The position numbers and the translations under genes were made by a program. From Artemisia argyi (lineage: Eukaryota > Streptophyta > Magnoliopsida > Asterales > Asteraceae): 64,000 nt of DNA. The stretch lies in assembly GCA_030686995.1 (NCBI GenBank), contig CM060707.1, positions 87,034,472 through 87,098,471 of the forward strand, given 5' to 3'. Positions within the stretch are counted from its first letter, which is position 1, and each line of letters opens with the position of its first letter. Positions 11,228-22,115 of the stretch are shown here, piece after piece. The notes under the pieces are model-generated. The model worked only from the letters and a program-made list of their open reading frames with translations. It made no database searches and was not told where the DNA came from.

Positions 11228-13561
11228 GGAGGAGAGGGAGTGTATTTCTGCCTTACCATTGGCATGTTCTACAAATTTTAAGAGTGCCTTATGTCTTATC
11301 GACCCATCTCCAGCACAAAGTAGAGAATGGCATACATCCCAATCAGTCTGTGCACAAGATTTGCTGCCCATAATAGAAATGTGTCACAATAATAATATTT
11401 AACACAATCCATGATGTAACACAAATAAAGGGTCAGTCTTAGGTCTAGGGGCAATGGGGTTATTTATTCAGATGATCTTCAATTCTATTTTCAGTTTGTA
11501 ACTACATTTCTAAGAAACAAAATTTTGTAATATATCATTGTTTTGAACAGTAGGTTCTAAACTTCAGATATTGAACACTTCAGATGTCATATACCATCTA
11601 GAGTCGATCTATCATTTTGTGTTAGAGAAAATTCACTGAAGGCTAGAAACAACGAAACTATTGTTCTTCATTAGAGTCGGGAGGGGAGGGGGTTGTAAAG
11701 TACAGCTTGTTGGTTCAGGATCAATGTTGAGTCAAGTTGAGTTGACCCAAAAAGGTTAGAGAAACCCATAGGGTGGCCTGAAGCCATGTCAGGACCAAAA
11801 GTCTTATTTGGTCATAATATTAGCCAGCAAAACCGGGTTTAGCACGATCCAGGTAAGGACCAAAACTTTGAAACGGTCCTGATAGTTTTGCCGATTCTTA
11901 AACCATTCAAACCTTTTGACCGTCTTCCAATTATAACTCAGTTTTTCAGTTTACCTATTTGACCTGTTACCAATCAAATATAGACATGATTAACCCACAA
12001 CCACAACAAGAACAATACCCAATCGCACCGGAGCGAGGTATGGGGGAGGTGAGATGTAGACGGTCACACCCCTAGCCATCTATGGGATACAATCATTCAA
12101 ACATATATGGAATAAAGCTAAACGAAAGCATAAAAACATGAAAACCTACAGGCATGAACTCATAAAAGGCTAAATGGGCCTACGCTCAATATATAAGTCT
12201 ATGTTCAGGGGGTGCTACGAGACAAGGAGGCATATAAAGCAATGCGAGAGTCCATACCTAGGGGTGCTGCGAGAAAAGAAGGCAAAGACATGATTAACCC
12301 ATCTCACATAAATAGATTTTATATCTGCCTTCTATACATTTTGATAAAGTAAAATCAATGATTTCAGTTTTAGGTACACCCCCTATCACATGTTGGCCTA
12401 CACATAAATTGTCTACATTTACTGGGATTTAAGGTAAAAAGCAGTTGCATCGCTTACCCCCACACTTAGCACAATACAATAACTTTAAACATTGACTTTG
12501 TAAGACTGAATAAAATCCAAGAAGGCATCAAAGCAATAGATGAATCGATAGTCATATAGAGACCTAACTCATATGACCAAACTAAGGCCTAAATAATTTA
12601 TCACTTTGACACAGATAACTAATCAAGACTTTAAAGAAGAACAAACTCAATATACCATAAAACGCTAGGATACACACCTGCAGTAGTAAACTTCTTTACA
12701 TCCACCAGGACAATTGATAACCGAAGGCAACGGGAATTCATTTGAGTATGGCAATGCAAATTTCTCATGCATTAAAGATTCTACTGTCTCGGTAGGAAGC
12801 TGAAGTTTATTTCTAGAAGTTGTAGAAGAGCACTTTTGAGAATCTAGATGATCATCCATGTCAGAACAATCTGTTTCGCAGCCTAAACCCTGCAGATAGA
12901 GCTTCCTACCAATTTGAAGTTCAATTGAACCAATAAAACGAAAGCAGCAACTACACACAAGACAATCAACCTGCAGTGAGAAAAGATTAGTAACATGAAA
13001 AAAGTATGAATTGTTGGAAGTAAGCATAAAAGCGATATCGAAAGTAAAGCACCTTATTTGCGGAATGCTGCATACCAACAAGCATTTGGTCCTTCAAAAC
13101 AAGGTCCTCTTGTTCAAAATCCATTTCAGCATAAACACCTGTATGTTTTTGGTCATATTTACCCGATTAGGTAATTCTTATTTCTTGACATATGAAATCC
13201 TAAACCTTTTCCAGCATCACTATGAGGCAGGAAAAGGGTCATGCAGAAAGAGTAAAAAGCTAGAGGATACCGCAAAATGCAAATGCATATGACATAGTAT
13301 TTAAGTAAGGCAATAATAAAAAGAAGGTAACCTTTTCCATAATGATTGGTGGGTTTGACTTGAATCCCATTGCAATGTTTATTAATGGTAATAAGCTCAT
13401 TGAAGTACTCCTGATATATGAACAACAACCCAAATTAATATTAACAATAACAAGATGTTGGGAACAAATATATGGTCAATTGGTAAGACCTGAATTTCAA
13501 CATGTGAAGGTGGTTCCAGGAGAAGGGATATTTGGTCGGAAAACTGAGAATCAATATCCAT
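7034..13561 (-). CDS. ATXR2: ATXR2-type SET-domain histone-lysine methyltransferase, 15 exons, complete
   Basis: Exons read from the minus strand: 13561-13490, 13410-13332, 13138-13053, 12970-12678, 11363-11257, 11142-11111, 11025-10874, 10727-10640, 9313-9265, 9001-8947, 8868-8799, 8707-8641, 8209-8133, 7361-7305, 7141-7034. They sum to 1392 nt with every phase joining, giving 463 aa, close to Arabidopsis ATXR2 (about 473). The protein starts MDIDSQFS. The SET domain is split: its first part (GKGVYAEMDF, near 50) precedes a Cys-rich MYND-like zinc region (CLVCSCC near 82; CPGGCKEVYYC near 166 to HSLLC near 194). The core SET motifs follow: NHSCC near 395, EEVTISYID near 427, and a post-SET Cys cluster CECSRC at the end. 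Arabidopsis ATXR2 is reported as a nuclear H3K36 methyltransferase acting in callus formation; function here is by homology. Intron 8 appears to use a GC donor. The longer introns hold a MITE, a SINE-like piece, a (TG)(CG) repeat and a G32 tract, but all splice sites look usable. Confidence 0.9.
9101..9134. repeat. alternating purine-pyrimidine (TG)n(CG)n(TG)n repeat
   Basis: Nine TG units, then six CG units, then TG again, in an intron of ATXR2. Such alternating sequence can adopt Z-DNA (general knowledge). The CG block inside a TG repeat is uncommon in methylated plant DNA. Confidence 0.9.
9803..10105. mobile_element. probable Tourist-type (PIF/Harbinger) MITE in the GC-AG intron of ATXR2
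   Basis: The left end ggggttatttg and the right end aaaacacccacc are an imperfect inverted repeat that continues for about 35 bases. TAA flanks both sides, the TSD of PIF/Harbinger elements. The interior is rich in gcttat/ataagc. About 303 bp, no coding capacity. Confidence 0.5.
11195..11226 (+). repeat. run of 32 G in an ATXR2 intron
   Basis: The intron between exons 5 and 6 is only about 114 bp, and this tract fills over a quarter of it. In the transcript it is C32; the DNA coding-strand complement can form G-quadruplexes. Its length may be a sequencing estimate. Confidence 0.9.
11995..12095 (-). mobile_element. SINE-like fragment in ATXR2 intron 4
   Basis: A (CAA)-rich start followed by aatacccaatcgc and ggtatgggggaggtg resembles, from memory, the reverse complement of TTG-tailed plant SINEs. 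No A/B boxes or TSD were found, so this is at best a truncated copy. Confidence 0.35.
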
Positions 13562-13650
13562 TGAATTAATTCTCGACTAGTTATGGCGGCTGCTTTTTTT
13601 TACTAAACTCGATACACCTAAATTATTGAGCTTTTGAAGGCCTGCAAGTT

Positions 13651-13684
<34 letters not shown>

Positions 13685-14016
13685 TTTATAAACTTAAATA
13701 TCTATCTTTTATATAACCACGTGTGCAAATCCAAAATGTATAGCGTCAAATAATTATACTTGTGAAAGCGTGATTCTACTTCAACCTTTGATGCAAAGCG
13801 TATGATTTTTTAAATAAAAAACGTGCATTGTTTAAAATTAATATAGTGTGTGTTTTAATATAGTGTGCGTTTTTTAAATTAATAAATTTTGTTTAAAATA
13901 AAAAAGTTGTCAAGTTTTTTAAAAATTGCCTAGTTGTAGGGGTGCTTAACGGTAATTTAAATAAACTACATTAATTTAAGTTTTAAGATTCAAGATTTCA
14001 AGAAAATACATAAACT
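13562..14016. other. 5' flank of ATXR2 (presumed promoter region)
   Basis: The likely 5' UTR and proximal promoter of the minus-strand gene. It contains a run of 30 T (13652-13681) and AT-rich sequence. No firm TATA box or coding sequence was recognised. Confidence 0.5.
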
Positions 14017-14220
14017 AAAAAAAAGTAAATATTAATATCGTCTTTCACGGGTTATGGGTCTCAATACCGTCTTCCACGGTATATGGGGAGGTTGAGGGGT
14101 TGCTTCCGGTTCTACCAAAGGTAGAAAAGGACCTCCGGCCTTGCAAGGGTGAGGATCGAACCCTTGACCTCTATCTTCAGAAGCAACGATGTTAACCACT
14201 TGATAGAATCCTTGGTTGTT
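14017..14220 (-). mobile_element. tRNA-derived SINE (204 bp) with perfect 17-bp TSD
   Basis: The 17-bp sequence aagaaaatacataaact occurs at both 14000-14016 and 14221-14237. Between them, on the minus strand, lie an A-box-like agtggttaac, a B box (ggttcgatcc) about 30 bases later, and a 3' tail of eight T. Internal pol III boxes, 200-bp size and a long TSD define a tRNA-type SINE; the T tail recalls plant Au SINEs. It sits about 0.5-0.7 kb upstream of the ATXR2 start codon. Confidence 0.8.
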
Positions 14221-14401
14221 AAGAAAATACATAAACTCTTTATAAGAATCGTATGTTTCAGAAATTATAAACCGTGTGATAAAAAAGTTTCCATTTAAAA
14301 AAATACCATGTAGTTGTGCTATTCAAATTATAAAGTTTGGTAAAACCGTGTAATAAAAAGGCGTGTGTTATTAATTTTTGAGTTTCCATTCAAAGTTTGG
14401 T

Positions 14402-17079
14402 TGTAACACACCTATTTTCACAGATCACAGCGGATTTAGATCTGGGGCATTACTTCATAGATCACAGTCAAAATAATAGAAAACGACTTGAAAAGAGACG
14501 TTTTTATAAAATGAGTTATCATTCATTAAAATATCAGAGTTTTCATAAAGAAGAAGTCCCGTAAATCTAGGTGTAAACGTAGTATTTTGAATGATAACAT
14601 GTTCGAAAGTCCTCCAAGTTCAGTGTCGCTTCGTGCCATAGATCCGTAACAGCTATATACCTAGGATACATACTTAAAAGTCAACACTTGGTATTAAGTG
14701 AGAGTCATAGGTTTAAGTGATAATGTGAATACAAGTCCCACAAGGTTCAGTTGTTACACCATTCAAGGAAAATGTAGTGTTTATGATAATTGCAATGCAT
14801 ATACAATTATCATGAAAAGAGAGTTATTGCACTAAACTCATGAGATCGCACGTTAACATGTCCAGGTCATGAGGCACTGCAGACCCTTACATGACGGGAC
14901 AGTGATAAGGTTAACTTGCCAAAGTTAAACCTAAAGGGTGTTTTCAAATATAGTACTTATTGGTACCCGGCTGGGGCAAATCAACGGGAGTTGTCAAACT
15001 CCAATAGATCTATCAACTATATTCGCGTTCACTCGCAAGTAATTATGGTTCATGAATTTTAGTTATGTAATGGTGGCAAAAAGTAACACTCTTGCAATAA
15101 CCAAAGAAAAAGACTTGTATTCGGTTTAAAGAGAAAAAGTAGCATGTATCCTCCTCACAGGGTTTGTAAAGCATTTAAAAAGTGAGGCTATGAACTCACG
15201 GAATGTAAAAATTGTGAGGCTATGAACTCACCTGGGTTTAGGGAAATCTGATTAATGTAAAAAATGACTCGGAGACTAAACTGCCTACTCACGTATCCTG
15301 ATGGTATTGTATGTGTGGGTGTATGTCAAGTCCTAGTTATCTTATTTAGGTTTCTTAAGTAATCATTTTTAGGGTTTCTAATATTAGTTACAACGTAACA
15401 CCGTTCGGGCAATCATAATCCAGAGGTATACAACCCCTCACATGAAGCTCCCTAGTATTGTATATTTGTATTACGTTGCTTAATACTTATATCATAGATA
15501 TAACATAACACCGTTCGGGCCATCATAATTCAGAGGTATATAACCCCTCACATGAAGCTCCCTAATATTGTGTTATGTTGTTAAGTATTTAGATTATAGA
15601 TATAACATAACACCGTTCGGGCCATCATAATTTAGAGGTCATGTAGTAAACGTTTGAGGAGCCAATGCACTTTAAATCGTAAACCCAGTAAACTCGTCAA
15701 AATGAATACCCAAATGAAACCCATCACATGAAGCTCCCTAATATGTTGTGTTATGTTGTTAAATAAAAGATAGTTTTTATTTTTATGAAAATAATTCACT
15801 TTATACCCTTCAAGTTTATGTATTTACAATATCTACCCTAAACTTATATACTTATATAATTTAGACTTTTAAGTTTTTAGACTTAACCAATTTAACCCTT
15901 ATACTTATATATTTTAGGAAAATGATAGAAATGACCTTTATTGACTTAATAACTTTTACAAATGTAGTCCTAAATGTTTATAACTATATTAACTTTTATC
16001 CTTAGGTTATATAACTTTGCAAAATAGGTCCTTATACTTAGTACTTCTAAGAAATGTCAAAAACAATCCCTAGACTTAATATTTTCATAAAGTTACCATA
16101 TATACCCCTATGCATGGAAAACTTTGCAAAACTAGCCCTAAAACCATGCAAACTATATTTTTATGAAGCAAAAGAGTTTTTAGGCTTATGACTTACTAAT
16201 ATTAGCTTAACTAAGATGATTAAACTAGCTTATGGCTTATGGTAAGGGCTTATAGCATGTAAATAGCAATTCGACACTAATTAGGGTTTTAAAAAGAAAA
16301 CGAGCAAATGAAAGTGATCAAGGCTTAGGCAAGGGTTCCTAGGTGATCTAAGACATCTAATAACTATCCTAGGACTGTACTAAAGCTTATAGAACTAGTT
16401 TAAAGCTTATGTGATTGAAAACTTGGGTTAGCGAGGGTTTAGGGTTTCTTAGTGGAAAAGAACTCGACAAGGCTTCAAGGCTTATTGTTTTTTACTCTTA
16501 GGCTTCTTAGGGCTTGTGTACTACTACTAGGACCAGAATGTTTGAGGTAAAGAAGTGTGGTGGTCTGATTTTGAAAGGGAGGGTGTACGAGGGTATTTAT
16601 AGCCCTCGTTGGGCTTGTTGGCCAAGAAAAGGGTGGTGTGGTGTCACGAGGGGGGGGGGAGGTAAGGTGACTCATGACAGCTATATGTGACTATTATAAG
16701 CTAGGGTGGCGACTAATGAAGGCTATGGTGGTGTGTGGTGGTGGTTCGGCCGCAAGCTAGAGGTGGTGACAAGTAGGTAATGCACCTACTTGTAAGGTGG
16801 GTGCTAGGGTGCTTGGTGGTGACAAGGAGGAGGGTAAGGTGCTAGGGTGTGTGCTTAAGGTGTTTGAGGTGCTTAGGATACTTAGTTTTAGGATTAGGGT
16901 TAACTTAGGTTTAGTTTAGGGCTTAATCAAGCTTAAGGTGTGATTAGGGTCTAGCTTAGGGTTTAGTGCCTAGATTAGGGTATTATGAGTGTTTAGTGAC
17001 TAGGATTAAGACTTAGGAAACTTATACTAAGTGGTGGTAGCTTATACTATAGATTCGGGAAAGTTTTGACCTAGTTCCG
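14402..17079 (-). repeat. W left LTR, segment a
   Basis: Starts TGTAACACACC after TSD ttggt. From 16754 onward it matches 51084 onward almost base for base (roughly ten differences in about 325 bases by eye). It contains two copies of the palindromic GTGAGGCTATGAACTCAC type (15183-15231) and many ttagggt-like words. It ends where the gag-only copia element inserted. Confidence 0.85.
15391..15760. repeat. three diverged tandem units of about 100-110 bp in the W LTR
   Basis: Each unit holds taacaccgttcgggc, then cataat..agaggt and cacatgaagctccctaa. The taacacc word recurs at 15396, 15506 and 15608. The third unit carries an insertion of about 60 bp before its cacatgaagctccc end. Confidence 0.8.
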
Positions 17080-17389
17080 TGTGAAAGATCGTTTAAGCTC
17101 TATCTAGGATTAGCAATAATGATTATATGCACAGCGGAATAATAACAATAACAATCAAAGTTGTGAACAAGGTTTTTCTAATAAAGAATGATCCTCTATG
17201 GATCTCTATTACTCAATATTAAAAGTGTTTCAAGAAGTGTGTGTAAACCATAAGCCTGTGTTCCTTTTATAAGCATAAGGAACCCTAATAGACAATAAAT
17301 ATAAAATCAAATCATATCACTACCTAATATGAATTTCTAAAAATACTAATAGCATTAATGACTCTTTGTCATTTCAATAATTCCCTACA
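17080..17389 (-). repeat. LTR of the gag-only element (3' LTR in its own orientation)
   Basis: 310 bp, matching 20991-21299. On the minus strand it starts TGTAGGGAATT and ends GATCTTTCACA. Confidence 0.95.
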
Positions 17390-17500
17390 AGGACTAGCCA
17401 ATCCTTTGGTTACCCAATAGGGCAGCAACCATGGTGAATTGATGACCATTTCAATTCTCAGCAATGAAGCATGGGTAAGTTGAGTACCCTATGGTTTTGA

Positions 17501-17572
17501 GCAAACCATTACAGCTATCAACGGAATTGATGTGTCTTTACCAAAAACCGTTTGCTTTTGGACTAGCCAACT
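17501..17572 (-). other. hairpin module shared with the Athila element X
   Basis: On the minus strand: ggctagtccaaaagcaaacgg, ttttggtaaag, then ccgttgatagctg and tggtttgctcaaaac. The same order of blocks occurs at 38809-38885 in the gypsy element X. AACGG and CCGTT can pair around the loop. In both elements the module lies between the coding part and the 3' LTR, in sense orientation. Confidence 0.65.
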
Positions 17573-17687
17573 CTTTGATGGAATGTCGTCTTCATCATGG
17601 TGAGTTGAGAACCATTTGTTGTGTGGTAATGAGCCAAACACCAAAACCTGCAAACAAGAGAAAACAAAAACTATAGAAATATATGTT

Positions 17688-17689
<2 letters not shown>

Positions 17690-17729
<40 letters not shown>
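17690..17729. repeat. run of 40 T
   Basis: Homopolymer in the 3' non-coding part of the gag-only element; A40 in its transcript. Confidence 0.95.
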
Positions 17730-17733
<4 letters not shown>

Positions 17734-18043
17734 AATAAAAGAAAGAAAGAAAAAGAAATATAAAACATGTAAAGTATACCATCGATCAGCAAAAAAATGT
17801 ACTACCAGCAGAAACACTAAGCTATCAGCAGAAACAGTGTCCACCAGCAGTAATGAGGATCCAACAGCTGCAAAATGGTTAAAAAAAATAATACAACAAT
17901 AAGCCTCCCCTTAGGCTTATGTCTCCCCTCAATCATTGCATCTTAGAAAGACTAGTGTTCTTGGGTACCCAGAATGAACATTTCCTTTGAGTTTTCTAAG
18001 AATAACCTGCTGAGGGTTTAACAGTAGTATCCCATCTTGTCCC

Positions 18044-19615
18044 CTACCCCATATATATTGGGTCAAAATAACTAGGCCAAAAACCATTCTGAAAGTAAGT
18101 GCTAGTAGGTCTGTAAAATGGTCTAGCAACATGTCTTTTCCAACCAGCTGGAAAAGGTCTACCAGCAGAAACTGGTTTATCAGCAGGATTGGGTCTGCTG
18201 GTTTTTACATGTGCTTGTGGAACAACATATGGGGGAATAGCACTAACATTGGTCTAGGTCTCTTTTACCCATTCTTTTCTCATGATAATCACAGTCTTTA
18301 ATAAGATGAGACTTACTACCACACACAAAACAAGATTTCTTTTTCAAAGGTTTGTACTTAATGGAACTTTTCTTATTGCACACAAACGTATCAAAAGAAA
18401 CTGTCTTAGAATTGGATTCATTAGTAGCTACTCTTGATGATAAGTCATCTGTCTTAGGTGTGTCTGACTTGTCACTTGAATCACATGAGGCATGGTCACT
18501 GGACTTAAGGTCTGAGGACTTGTCAATGTTAGAACAAGAGACAAAGTCATTAGTTTTACAATTAAGGTCTGGCAAGTCACTTGACTTTTTGCCATAAGTC
18601 ATCTGTGATTCATCTAAGTCTGTTGGGTATTGGGGAGAGGTAGGCTTAAAAGTTCCTGTTATGGGTGGAGCAACAATATTCATACCTCCTTCTTTAACAT
18701 ATTTAACAGGATTTTGAAATTGTAAAGGAGGTTCAGGATCAAAGACACTAGATTCATTAGTGTCATACACATCATCTGGCCCTATAAGGTGTTCATATCC
18801 TAAAGCTCTCTTAGACCTAGTGGATTGAGAACTATTGATTAACTTCTCAAGATGTTTTGATCCCTCTTGCCACTTCATACGACCTGCTACTTCTTTATCA
18901 AACTTATCTTGCAATTCTTGTTTTTTCAATTCTACTTTTGCCTTTTCTTTTTCACAAAACTTTAACTCATTATTAGTAATCTCTAGGTCTCTTTTTAAAA
19001 CTCTAATTTTCTCCTCATAAGCCAATTGAGTTTGTTGAAACCAAACCTTTTGATTTTCTAAGGTTTTAACTGCCTCTCTTTTAGCTTGTTCATTAATATA
19101 GCAATCATTATAAAGAGTTTCTAGTTCATCAAACTCTTTCTTAAGCTCATTATATTTACTATCACAATCAAAAGGGCAATTATGTACCTTAGGAATGACA
19201 CCCATGAATGCAAATGCTTCAGCAGCACCGATAGTACAAGCTTCCTTTCTCACCTCCTTGGAGTCAGCCTTTCCACCATACCTTGCTTTGATCGCATTCC
19301 ATATCTCGCGTGCATCATCCATATAATGAAAATTTGCTACATGATCAGCAGGAATAGATTTAAGCAAGGTAGTTCGCGCCTTTGATTCCCTCTGTACTTC
19401 AATGTGTTCCTCTGCAGTGGTTGGAGGGCGAATAAAGAATTTTCCATATCTATCTTTTCCAATCTTTTTCGGGCTTATACCATTTTGAATCACCTTCCAG
19501 ATATTCATGTCATTGTTTGTGATCCAATGTTCCATTTCATAGCCCATACCTTGTACTCATCATCCATCAAACAAGGAAATTCTGTATCATTCCTTTCGTT
19601 GTCGGATTGTGCCAT
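18044..19615 (-). pseudogene. copia Gag with frameshifts (gag-only element)
   Basis: Gag packages the element RNA. The frame opens at the ATG 19615-19613 (MAQSDNERND), shifts near 19545, and runs as a 434-codon frame to a stop at 18243. Homology continues in another frame to 18044, where a repetitive PVSAGRPFPAGWKR-like tail is readable. Seen in the middle frame: a UBN2-like part (EMEHWITN...IWNAIKARYGG), a Lys/Glu-rich coiled-coil region, and a CCHC knuckle CFVCGSKSHLIKDC. At least two frameshifts in an element with nearly identical LTRs show that an intact Gag in cis was not needed for its last transposition, or that the lesions are very recent. Confidence 0.8.
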
Positions 19616-20976
19616 TTTACAAACGAGCAACAGAAACAAGTAAAATCAGTAGGAACAAAATGTGATCAGCAGAATTGGATGAAAGCACCAGAATCCGATC
19701 AGCAGTAACAAATACAAATGAAGGATACTTTTTTTTTAAATATCCAGACGACACTTGAAAAGTGTCACAAAACTGTTGCAAAATCTGTCACTGATTTGAT
19801 TGCGACACCTTTTCTGTTACTGATCTGTTGCTAAACTGTCACTAACTGATCAGTAGAAACCAATTCAAGCGTATCAGCAGAATCAAAAATTATGCATCCG
19901 CAGAATTAACCTTAACGTAGTAGCTAACTCATCCAATTGCCAACACCAACCTTAATATACTGATCGACCCCACAACTTTATATAATACCACAACAACAAA
20001 TTAATTCACACCACTAGATCGAGAAGTCAATAAAAATTTCACACCAAATTATTACAGATATGACAACAGCAGCAACTACTCGTCCCTAGTGAATTCAATC
20101 AGTGTAGGACCCTTTGTGATAAAACTCGAATAGTAATACGAGGTCACTTTCTCTTTATCCAAAGTATGAAAACGACAACATCAGCATTTTATAAAACCAT
20201 AAGCATCCAATCAAACAAATCCTTTAATATTTAATCGGACCAACTAAATACCGTTTGATACTCCACGAATAATTAGCCAATCACAAAACATCAACAAATT
20301 GACCCTATAACCTCGAAAGCGACAACACATTAATTTATTCCAACCGACCCATGATTAAATCTTGACCAATCGGTTTTCACAAAATCGGTACCAGGTGAAA
20401 CTACGTAAATCAATTATGAATTGAAAGCACCATGACAAATCTTATTCACATGCATCATTTGAATAATTTATAAATAACCACGCATGAATTAAAAACTCCT
20501 TTTGTTTGATTCTCGTTCAAGAAAAATCACTGTCCCACAATCAAAAATTTTGAGACAACAGTAGCCTAATGCACGTGTATCCTCTTTACTAACTCAACCA
20601 TAGAAAAAAAATGATCACCGACTCATTAATTTAACCTCAACCAATCAATAAGTAAAGAGAATAAATCACACGCCGACAACAATTAACCAACAGCAACACC
20701 ACGACAATCACAAATTCAAAGCAGTCCCACAATATTCCAATTGCTATAGATACGAGTTTTTGGAATTTATTTATTTGTCGTCAATCAGAAATCAAATATA
20801 ATTGATTGAGATATACCTTTTGTGGAAGAATCAAAGCTAATTGTTACCCAATAAACCAGATCAATATCCAATTCCAAAGCTGCTTCCTTTATCAAAATCA
20901 ATTTGTACCTTCTTTTTCACAAACTGCTTCTTGACCAATAAAAACCTTAACGAACCCTAGATATCAAGCCCCCTGA
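19616..20976 (-). other. 5' untranslated leader of the gag-only element
   Basis: About 1.36 kb between the PBS and the gag start. It is AT-rich, has scattered atcagcag words near the gag end, and shows no frame of note. Confidence 0.6.
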
Positions 20977-20988
20977 GCTCTGATGCCA
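20977..20988 (-). other. primer-binding site of the gag-only element
   Basis: Minus strand TGGCATCAGAGC, two bases inside the LTR. It differs at one base from TGGTATCAGAGC, the complement of the initiator tRNA-Met 3' end used by most plant copia elements. Confidence 0.8.
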
Positions 20989-20990
20989 AT

Positions 20991-21299
20991 TGTGAAAGAT
21001 CGTTTAAGCTCTATCTAGGATTAGCAATAATGATTATATGCACAGCGGAATAATAACAATAACAATCAAAGTTGTGAACAAGGTTTTTCTAATAAAGAAT
21101 GATCATCTATGGATCTCTATTACTCAATATTAAAAGTGTTTCAAGAAGTGTGTGTAAACCATAAGCCTGTGTTCCTTTTATAAGCATAAGGAACCCTAAT
21201 AGACAATAAATATAAAATCAAATCATATCACTACCTAATATGAATTTCTAAAATACTAATAGCATTAATGACTCTATGTCATTTCAATAATTCCCTACA
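20991..21299 (-). repeat. LTR of the gag-only element (5' LTR in its own orientation)
   Basis: 309 bp. Differences from 17080-17389 by eye: c/a near 21114, one A missing near 21251, t/a near 21276. Confidence 0.95.
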
Positions 21300-21326
21300 T
21301 TCCGGGACTTAAATGACCTATTTAGG
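21300..21326 (-). repeat. W left LTR, segment b
   Basis: A 27-bp island of W LTR between the gag-only element and the CACTA transposon. It matches the right W LTR (cgggacttaaatgacctat). Its left end is the ttccg TSD and its right end the agg TSD. Confidence 0.9.
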
Positions 21327-21342
21327 CACTAGTACAAAACTG
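21327..21342 (+). repeat. CACTA left terminal inverted repeat
   Basis: CACTAGTACAAAACTG, preceded by TSD agg. Confidence 0.9.
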
Positions 21343-21398
21343 GGATTTCGTCACACATGCTGTTTTTCGAACGGCCACGGTAACTTTTTTATGTGACT

Positions 21399-21610
21399 TG
21401 GGCCTTTCTGGGGCTTGGGGGAAAGGTTGTTACCCAGGGTTCGATTCTCGCTAGAGACGAATCTTTGGGGTTTTCCTTTCAGGCGGACGAGGAGTGGGGA
21501 AACCTGGGCTTATGCTGCAGGGACGTGAAGGCCAAATACCGCTGGTGGTTGAAAACCCACCTACTAACTGTAACCACTAAGCCGATACTAACAAAGTCGT
21601 TCTAAAAAAA
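21399..21610 (+). mobile_element. SINE (212 bp) in the CACTA subterminal region, 17-bp TSD
   Basis: The word aacttttttatgtgact flanks it perfectly (21382-21398, 21611-21627). A B-box-like gggttcgattctcgc lies about 45 bases from the left end and the right end is an A run. The minus strand also shows a tRNA-like ggcttagtggtta, so orientation is less certain than the insertion itself. The TSD is made of CACTA subterminal repeat sequence, so the SINE arrived after the CACTA structure existed. Confidence 0.8.
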
Positions 21611-21627
21611 AACTTTTTTATGTGACT

Positions 21628-22115
21628 ATATGTACTAGAGTAAAATAAATAGCCACACTTGATCCGACTTGTGTGACCATTTCGGAATTACCTATGAGGC
21701 TATAGCCACACATTTAAATATTTTCGTGACTAGAGGTATTTGGTAAAACTTGTTTTGATTATTTAGTCACTTATAATCTGGGACGTGTGACAGATACAAA
21801 AAAGTTTGAAACATTAGTCACACTATATATATACATATGTGACAAATATATGTCACACAATTGAACAGTGTGACCAAAATCTATATATGGTCACATAAAG
21901 TAATTATGTATGTGGCTAAATCATATACTCAAGTTTGTCACACATTATTTAAATGTGACTACTAGTTTTTGTTGAAAATTTAGCCACATGTGAATTTGAA
22001 ATGTGTGACAACAAGTTGAAGCATTAGTCACAATATGTATTTAAAAGTGACAAATATATGTCACACACTTGATCAGTGTGACTAAATGTTATATATAGTC
22101 ACACTTTTGCTTTTA
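21628..22115. repeat. CACTA left subterminal repeats
   Basis: Many copies of tgtgact, gtcacac and gtgtgac in both orientations within about 490 bp. These are the presumed transposase-binding sites. Confidence 0.85.

Larger units (their letters stand above)
17080..21299 (-). mobile_element. gag-only Ty1/copia-type element, very young insertion
   Basis: Near-identical LTRs flank a 3.6-kb interior. Ends are TG...CA, and TSD ttccg lies at 17075-17079 and 21300-21304. By eye the LTRs differ at two bases plus a one-base gap in about 310, far fewer than the LTRs of W or Y. The interior carries only a gag gene with lesions and no protease, integrase or RT. It therefore moved recently with enzymes supplied in trans (inference). 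The Gag resembles the SIRE/Maximus type (recalled). Confidence 0.92.

Noticed and set aside
11096..11371. 91-codon minus frame with a Pro run
   Set aside because: It is ATXR2 exon 5 read through the G32 intron into exon 6; splice sites explain it better.
16850..17030. Interstitial telomere repeat (ttaggg-like words)
   Set aside because: Words are scattered and imperfect, occur equally in the other W LTR copy, and never form a true tandem TTTAGGG array.
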